NCBI GenBank assembly: GCA_037952775.1
Contig: JBANAY010000003.1
Location: 19,096,001-19,160,000, forward strand
DNA: 64,000 nt
Source of the DNA: Clonostachys chloroleuca
Lineage: Eukaryota; Ascomycota; Sordariomycetes; Hypocreales; Bionectriaceae
Direction of reading: 5' to 3'
A program made the translations under genes and the position numbers. How positions within the stretch are numbered: the first letter of the stretch is position 1; each line of letters opens with the position of its first letter. Shown here piece after piece: positions 57,906 through 64,000 of this stretch. The notes below the pieces were generated by a model that was given only the letters and a program-made list of their open reading frames with translations, ran no database searches and was not told where the DNA came from.

Positions 57906-58663
57906 TTACTCCTCGTCATTGGCGTGCAGGGCACGACCCTCCTTAGAGTTAAGGAAGTGGTTGCTAAGGGCCATTTGTTAGCAAATATCCATGCTATAAC
58001 ACCATTCATGCCACAGGGCATGGGGGCGGCATACTAGTCGGTGGCCCAGCTCATCAGCCAGTATCCGGCAAGGGCGGTAGGGAGCCAGTAGAAGATCTGA
58101 GACTTGGTGCGGCGGAAGGTGTTGAAGATGGCGTCGTGAGCAGCGCCGGCAATGGGGTTCTGTCGGTTGGCGGACAGACCGTAGTGGATGATGCCCCTCT
58201 GCTTTTGACCACCTGAAATATGTCGCGTTAGCAATTCAGCTCATCCCGCTTGTCGGCCATGGCCCGTCATCGCGCCGGATCATTCTCCAATATATTCTTC
58301 TCCTCTGAATTGCACGTTCCAAGCTCAATTGATTGTTGGTTGAGGATATCATCCGTTTATTGCTCCATCGCTCGGGTCTCGATATGATCGCGCGGCTCGG
58401 GTATATGGAAGTTGGGTATGTATGGTCAGGACTCACCAATGCTGCCCCAGTCACCAATGAAGCTGCGATGAAGTTAGCGACTCCTCTGCATCGATTGAGA
58501 AGCATCTGCGTGCTATGCGGCGGCCGGTAGTCCTCAATTGAAGGAAAACCCGCAAAATGTTGGCCGACATCATCGATTCCACCGGGATCGTAGGGGGGTT
58601 GACTCACTGGCCGACCTTGGGGTTAGGCTCGCCGCCTCCGCGGAGCATCTGAGTAGGTCTCAT
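57906..58663 (-). CDS. QCR8: Cytochrome bc1 complex subunit 8
   Basis: A small inner-membrane subunit of complex III, the ubiquinone-binding protein QP-C type. Four exons (58608..58663, 58437..58462, 58035..58212, 57906..57963) encode 105 residues. It begins MRPTQMLRGGGEPNPKVG, followed by FIGDWGSIGGQKQRGIIHYGLSANRQNPIAGAAHDAIFNTFRR and a membrane helix FYWLPTALAGYWLMSWA. An apparent stop after WATD (58034) is inside intron 3. The donor TA|GTATGC and a CTAAC-containing 71 bp intron lead to NHFLNSKEGRALHANDEE, the expected C-terminal LNSKEGR motif. Exon 2 is only 26 nt. The gene is divergent with PHB1 (396 bp between starts). Confidence 0.9.
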
Positions 58664-59059
58664 TTTTGCTGGGTTTGGCCGAACGTTTCCGTGGACAAGG
58701 CGTGAGGATGGGTTGGAGGTTTGTAGATTGTAGCAGGCATTCGGAGCAGGTCGGTCACGAAAACGCTGAGGAAGAAAGCAGCCAGTCCTGTCTCAAACGG
58801 GATTAGCGCTCTTCTTCCAAAAATCAGCAGCCTCTGAGAGGTTGCCGGCTTTCGGACCCACAAAACTCGGAGAAAGCCAGTCTGCGAGCCACAGAGCAGA
58901 CTCTAGTCTAGCGACGTCCGAGAGCTTGCTGTCTCGATATCGAGGACCAGACTTTGGCTGAACCTACTCCAACGCCATCACCATCGAGCATCCTGGTGAA
59001 GCTCCTCGACTAATACCAGAAGACACCTAAATTCCGCTTGCTCTCCCCGATCTTCCAAG
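58664..59059. promoter_or_regulatory. Shared divergent promoter region, QCR8 / PHB1
   Basis: 396 bp between the start codons of two mitochondrial-protein genes, so co-regulation is plausible. No specific factor site is assigned. Confidence 0.55.
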
Positions 59060-59974
59060 ATGGCCGCTGCCGCAGCGCGACTTCTTAACGTTGTGTACCG
59101 CTTGTCGGTACCGGCGGCTGCTGGTGCATTCCTCGTCAGCCAGTCACTCTACGACGTCAAGGGTGGAACTCGAGCCGTTATTTTTGACAGATTGGCTGGT
59201 GTGAAGGAGGAGGTGAAGAACGAGGGTACACATTTCCTGATTCCCTGGCTACAGAAGAGCATCATCTTCGATGTCCGCACCAAGCCCAGAAGCATCTCCA
59301 CAACTACCGGAAGCAAGGACTTGCAGATGGTCAGCTTAACTCTGAGAGTATTGCACCGACCCAACGTCAAGGCTCTGCCAAAGATTTACCAGGTAAGCCG
59401 AAGGAGCTTCATACCTTTTGCAATGTCTACGACTAAGTGCTGACATTTACCCCTCCTCCAGAACCTCGGTGCCGACTATGATGAGCGTGTGCTCCCCTCC
59501 ATCGGAAACGAAGTTCTCAAGTCCATCGTGGCCCAGTTCGATGCCGCCGAACTCATCACCCAGCGTGAAGCTGTTTCTCAGCGCATTCGCAACGACTTGA
59601 CCCTCCGCGCATCCGAATTCAACATCGCCCTCGAGGATGTTTCCATCACCCACATGACCTTCGGTCGCGAGTTCACCAAGGCCGTCGAGCAGAAGCAGAT
59701 TGCCCAGCAGGACGCCGAGCGAGCCCGATTCATTGTCGAGCGCGCCGAGCAGGAGCGCCAGGCCAACGTCATCCGCGCCGAGGGCGAAGCCGAGAGTGCC
59801 GACACCATCAGCAAGGCCATCTCCAAGTCCGGCGACGGCCTCATCCAGATCCGAAAGATCGAGGCAAGCAGGGAAATTGCCCAGACGTTGGCTTCAAACC
59901 CTAATGTGGCATATCTCCCCAGCGGCGGCAACGGAAAAGGTGGACAGTATCTTCTGTCGGTGGGCAAGGCTTAA
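59060..59974 (+). CDS. PHB1: Prohibitin-1
   Basis: Forms the ring-shaped prohibitin complex with Phb2 in the mitochondrial inner membrane, acting in protein turnover and membrane organisation. Two exons (59060..59392, 59462..59974; 69 bp intron) encode 281 residues. The N-terminal hydrophobic segment is VVYRLSVPAAAGAFLVSQSLYDV. Then come GGTRAVIFDRLAGVKEEVKNEGTHFLIPW, RTKPRSISTTTGSKDLQMVSLTLRVL and NLGADYDERVLPSIGNEVLKSIVAQFDA. The coiled coil carries REFTKAVEQKQIAQQDAERARF. All are typical prohibitin blocks, and the length is normal. Confidence 0.95.
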
Positions 59975-60299
59975 ATGTGTAAAATTCTATCAATGTACAA
60001 GAGCAGGCAAAAATATCTCCGCTTATCGTTGCCATGGATGAATGTTCATCATGCAACGGTCTGTATTTCTAGATGAAACGGTCAAATCCAATGGCCGGGA
60101 TAATACCACTTTCAAACAGTTTCTATTCCAGGGTGTGGTGAATTCGCTTTGTAATTCTTCCTTGATTAAGTCCCTATTTTCCCATCACATGCGTAGTTAT
60201 ATAGGATCCTCCAACGACCCAGCTCTGCCTTAGTATGAATAAATGCATCAGTCCGCCCAATGCCCAAAGTAACCCGTGAACTATATCATACAATGCCAT
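59975..60299. other. Convergent intergenic region
   Basis: 325 bp between the PHB1 and REX3 stop codons. Nothing is recognised. Confidence 0.6.
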
Positions 60300-62199
60300 C
60301 TACCACTGCTCTGGTGGAACGAGCTCCCCATTGGCCGACTTCCACCCACCCTTCTTTAACTTGGCCCATTCCTGCATCACCCGGAGACGGACCAGTTCAC
60401 CTGCCGCTCGAGCGTCCTCGGCGGAATCATGGCCAAGCATTTTCGGTCCAGTGTCTTGCTGAATCTTTCGATTCAGTTGCTGGTCCATCAGCATTTTGAG
60501 ACCGTGCCGATAGGGAAGGCCGGCTTTGTGGGGGAACAACAGTACGGTATCGATCACCGTGGGGTGAACGATACGCACAGCGTTCAGGTCGTTCTCGATC
60601 CCATGCCCGATTAGAGGCGTCTCCGGAGATATTAGAGAAAAGAGAAGTTCCCGGGCCACCTCAGGGGAGGAGACAATTCGGAGATCCTTCTTACGAGATC
60701 TGACTTCGCCGTCTTCGCTCCCCCGTCCGAGCTGCTCTTAAACAGCATCGAAAGATCGTCAGTAGGGGACCAAGACTTGGCCTGGGCCATGTCCTCCGGC
60801 CACACACCCGAGAAGCGTGAGTTCAGGTCCAGAATATCTCCCAGGGGCCGAACCAAGATATCCAGAAGCTCATTTCCAGAGGGCCAGTCGACGGCTGTCA
60901 ACCGGATGAGCTCCAGCCCGTGTACAGTGTATCCCATCTCGCAGTCGAAGCCCACTGCTCTGTCCTTTGGCGCCGCGGGGTTATTCGGAGTTTCCACGTA
61001 GTTGAGTATGGCGGCCAAGGTCTTCGGATCGTTGATCTTGTAAACGTGGTTCACCATCTCAGTGCACCCTGCCGATTCGCCAACATTCTCGTTGCAGCAA
61101 CGATAGCGCTTCGGAATCTTTGTCCTGTCGCCTGGGGCTTTGGCTGGAAGATAAATCTTCCCCCAGTGGAACCTGCAACTTCCGCCGGACGTGAGAGCCC
61201 CGTCTTCTACGCGCCGCCCTGGGAAGACCTGGAAACGCTGCTGGCAGCGATCGCACTGCTCCCAACCCTTGCCCGCCTCCCTGCCTTCCTGGGCCTTCTT
61301 TATGGCTTCTTCTGGGGGGACTGTCGGGACATAACCATATTCAGTTAAGTCCGTGATCGGGGTGAGCAGGCGCTGTAGGAGCTCAACTTCTTGAGCAGGC
61401 GCCAGGCCGGTTTCGACGAACTTCGGAATGCTCATCCCGTCCTCGCTTCTGGCCTTGCTTAGCTCCGTGGCTCTTTCTTGTTCTCTGATTGCTTTCCACT
61501 GAGAGACGGGCATGCGCTTGTACTGCATGATTTTGTTCCTCATGATGTTGGCGTATACTGCTGGCTTCTCAATGGCAATCTTCTCCTCCTCGTCCAGTAC
61601 TTTGTGAATCAGATCCTGTTCTGACAATAATAAACGTTTGTCGTCGTCGCTTTTTTCCTTTTGGAGGTCCTTGTTCAGACGCTTGTACTCGGCTATGAGC
61701 AACTTGACCAGCTTGAGACGAATCTCGTGGCTAGCGGGTGCGCTCTTGAGTAATCGAGGGTTGAGCGACTCTGGCTTCCTCTTTTTGGCTAGCGAGCTCC
61801 CTGTGCTCGACTCGCCCCCTTCTAGAGCTCGCTTAGGTCGAGCTGGGGCTGGGGAATTGATGGCAGAGAGGGCTGATGGCGGTTTGGTAGGCGGGCGCCT
61901 GAGCGGCGGAGGAGATACCGGTCTTGTAGCTGTTGCCGGGACGGTATTTGAAGTGCGGCTCCTCGCCTCACTTGACTCAGTTTTCGAGGTCTGGGGGGAG
62001 CAGTGCCAGGCTGGCTACCTGCTGCAGTCTTGCAAGACTCAATGTGGTCAGACGGTGCCGACTTCTGGGTCACGTCGCTCGAGAGGGAAGTCTGCTTCTC
62101 TTTTTGCTTGTCCTTGTCGCTCTCGTGGCCAAAAATGCACATAAAGGCTGTACACTTATTGCCAGCTGGGCAGGGAATGTACTTGAGATCGATGCTCAT
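60300..62199 (-). CDS. REX3: RNA exonuclease 3 (DEDD family), frame broken at two homopolymer runs
   Basis: A 3'-5' exonuclease that trims structured RNAs such as the RNase MRP RNA and snRNAs in yeast. No intron is needed. It starts MSIDLKYIPCPAGNKC, with a CCCH-type finger C-x5-C-x5-C-x3-H. The middle part includes LLIAEYKRLNKDLQKE and a Cys-rich region (CDRCQQRFQVFPGR, RYRCCNENVGESAGC). The exonuclease domain shows AVGFDCEMGYTVHGLELIRLTAV (Exo I), SLISPETPLIGHGIENDLNAV (Exo II) and HDSAEDARAAGELV (Exo III). The frame shifts twice: at a plus-strand G6 run (61993-61998), in the N-terminal linker, and at a C5 run (60720-60724) just before the segment leading to VARELLFSLIS. One extra base at each gives 1902 nt, or 633 residues, without other change. 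Confidence 0.88.
60720..60724 (-). other. Apparent -1 frameshift site in REX3 (C5 run)
   Basis: With one more base the linker reads on into KKDLRIVSSPEVARELLF, matching the family. No GT-AG intron of usable length fits here. Confidence 0.7.
61993..61998 (-). other. Apparent -1 frameshift site in REX3 (G6 run)
   Basis: The N-terminal zinc finger and the rest of the protein lie in different frames. The only simple link is one added base in this run, inside a disordered Pro/Ser/Thr linker. Confidence 0.7.
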
Positions 62200-63457
62200 G
62201 ATGGAAGAGGAGGCTCTAGTTGAGCGCGAGACTGGGGTTTATATAGTTTTGGCTCATGCCCATGATCAACCACCCTGTGACTGGGTATCCGAGGCAGATA
62301 AAGCGCGAGTGTATTGTCCAGTCCGTCGACAATAAGATCGTGTGTGAAGCAAAGGCGTTGGGTTGCGCCGCCCTGCGCTCTCTTGCCCGTTACCTGCGCG
62401 TGCAGGGCGCGGTTGGAGCAAGAAGAAAGCACAGGAAGGTTCTGCAACTCCTAGTCAAAGGTAACTTGATATGCCGAGACTTCTATATCCAGCTTGATTG
62501 TTGTACTTGTGAAAGACCTGTATATGCAAGTAGTGTAGGAACACCGTCCTTTCTCTTGGAACGATGGATAGTGAGACTTGGGGATCGGGATCAGCCAGTG
62601 AGAGGCAAGTAGCTGGGGGCCTAAGCTTCAGGCGGACGAGACAGGGGCTGTTATGATAGGAGCAGACAGCGACCACCATGTCCACTGGGGCCGTTTTTGG
62701 ATGTTAGCTAACATTTAACATGCTTCACTGTGTAAAGAAGGGAAGCTCAAATGTCCCAGGTTCAATTTCCTTTTGCCATCGACATCTTTCGCATATTGAT
62801 GATCTAAAGTAGGTGACGACAACGCTGGGGACCTTGCCGGATCCAGTAGAGTTTCCTACCCTACGCTCTAAAAATACAGTGAGGTTATCACCTAACGTAC
62901 AGTGTAGTGTGGTATGAGGAAGGCGAGTTTCCATGAATATAGTCAATGTCTAAATAGAAATGGATAGCTTTATGAGATACGGACTGCTTTCGAGATACTC
63001 CAAGGCCTGCGCACCACTGCTGGGAAGGGTCTTGGTCCCCAGGCGATATACCCTGAATGATCTTCAAACAAAGTGCGTCATAGACACTGTAACTGAGCAA
63101 CGCAACTGCAAACCCATCACCGACCAGCGCTTCCAGGCCATGTAAATCGCCTGCATTAGCTCCCGGGAAAAAAAGGGTCGTCCGTCCTCCCGATCGCGAA
63201 TTCCTATGGCCCCAATCCTGGCCACATACTTGCACCCGATATCTATCTTTAATTGGGATCGAGAGTATCCAATACCTCGGGCTTATCGGACATGTTAACG
63301 GCGCTACCTCCATTGAGCACAGTTTGTGATAACGGCGTCACCCAACAGGCCGCACATGACACGCCATCAGGGTCTCTCCTTAAATACACTGTACCAGCAG
63401 TCCTCCAAGCTGGCCAATTCCCTCCTGCGTCCTCCTGTACGACTACGCCGGCTGGCC
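62200..63457. promoter_or_regulatory. Divergent intergenic region, REX3 / lipase
   Basis: About 1.26 kb containing both promoters. Short frames on each strand are not protein-like. No RNA gene is seen. Confidence 0.5.
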
Positions 63458-64000
63458 ATGATGGACTACAAGGGTGGTAGCCAGAAGGCAGAGCACCTAT
63501 GTGTGCTTGTACATGGTGTAGGTTGAGCATTCCAGCCCACCCTCTCTAGCTTTGAGATATAGCGCAACGACTGACCTCGACGCCCCTTGCGACCGGACAA
63601 CAGCTCTGGGGAAACCCCGAACACATGAGAAATATCGCCAGATCTCTCCGCGCCAAGCACGACCCGGACAGCCTGTACCTCCTCCTGACGAAGCGGAATA
63701 GCGGCAGTTTCACCTACGATGGCATCGAGCGGGGTGGCGAGCGGGTTTGCGCCGAGATCGAGGAGGAGATGAAGGCCATCGAGAGCAACGGCGGCAAGAT
63801 CACGAAGTTGAGTGTGGTGGGGTACTCGTTGGGAGGCCTTGTGTCACGGTACGCAGTCGGCCTGCTCTACGCCAAGGGGATACTCGACAAGGTGGAATGC
63901 ATGGTAAGGACGGAACCTGCTCGCGCATCTTGTTATCGTCAGGCAATGATGGCTAATGATAGCCCACTCGCAGAACTTCACCACATTCGCATCACCCCAC
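63458..64000 (+). CDS. Rog1/DUF676-type serine lipase, cut by the right window edge
   Basis: Alpha/beta-hydrolase family of lipid-droplet or glycerolipid hydrolases (yeast Rog1, Lpl1 and YDL109C group). Exons seen: 63458..63517, 63604..63903 and 63974 to the edge. Introns are 86 bp (with a CTGAC branch site) and 70 bp. The start MMDYKGGSQKAEHLCVLVHG leads across intron 1 to LWGNPEHMRNIARSL, forming the conserved VLVHGLWGNP block (oxyanion-hole region). The nucleophile elbow VVGYSLGGLVSRYAVGLLY has the GxSxG serine, followed by NFTTFASPH at the edge. About 129 residues are present; the Asp and His of the triad lie outside the window. Two adjacent ATGs (63458 and 63461) make the exact start uncertain by one residue. 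Confidence 0.88.

Noticed and set aside
1..64000. Transposons, RIP-degraded repeats, CRISPR, biosynthetic gene cluster
   Set aside because: No transposase, reverse transcriptase, terminal repeats, long AT-only block or PKS/NRPS-type genes were seen. One LaeA-like gene alone does not make a cluster.

Overview
The window is nuclear DNA of a filamentous ascomycete (Pezizomycotina, probably Sordariomycetes). The evidence is short introns (mostly 48-130 bp) with GTAAGT-like donors and CTAAC/CTGAC branch sites, gene density of about one per 2.5 kb, and a gene set that is mostly conserved fungal housekeeping. I can support 25 protein genes. I see no tRNA, rRNA, transposon, CRISPR array or RIP-like AT-rich block. 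Family names rest on reading the translated sequence by eye; no database search was run.

Layout, left to right: ATG2 (-, last residues off the left edge); a proline-rich unknown (+); a flavin amine oxidase (-); a cytochrome b5-acyl-CoA dehydrogenase fusion (+); a Gis2/CNBP zinc-knuckle protein (-); a Sae2/CtIP homologue (+); a Ubp3-type deubiquitinase (+); QCR7 (-); a mitochondrial NAD carrier (+); a Dot5/BCP peroxiredoxin (+); a complex I 21.3 kDa-type subunit (+); LTO1 (-); a LaeA-like methyltransferase (-) head to head with a DUF7580-type protein (+); NAA10 (+); a Pro/Gln-rich unknown (-); adenylosuccinate synthetase ADE12 (+); eIF2B-beta GCD7 (-); NEM1 phosphatase (+); a DUF1761-type membrane protein (+); NHP2 (-); QCR8 (-); prohibitin PHB1 (+); REX3 exonuclease (-); and a Rog1/DUF676-type lipase (+, runs off the right edge). 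There is no operon-like pathway. Five genes are mitochondrial (QCR7, NAD carrier, complex I subunit, QCR8, PHB1), and QCR8/PHB1 share a 396 bp divergent promoter.

The most unusual biology is gene architecture. ADE12 can be assembled only as 26 exons for 425 residues. It has a 5-nt microexon, seven more exons of 11-15 nt, and one intron with AT-AC ends. The Gis2 homologue has 8 exons in 558 coding nt, including 14, 15 and 20 nt exons. The methyltransferase has a GC-AG intron. Most other genes here have 0-4 introns. In three introns the branch-site CTAAC is followed directly by an AG that must be skipped.

A technical warning applies. In five conserved genes (amine oxidase, SAE2, NAA10, GCD7, REX3) the reading frame breaks at six sites, each a run of 4-7 identical bases, and a one-base change in each run restores the frame exactly. 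Uncorrected homopolymer-length errors are the simplest explanation, so these genes should not be called pseudogenes from this sequence alone.
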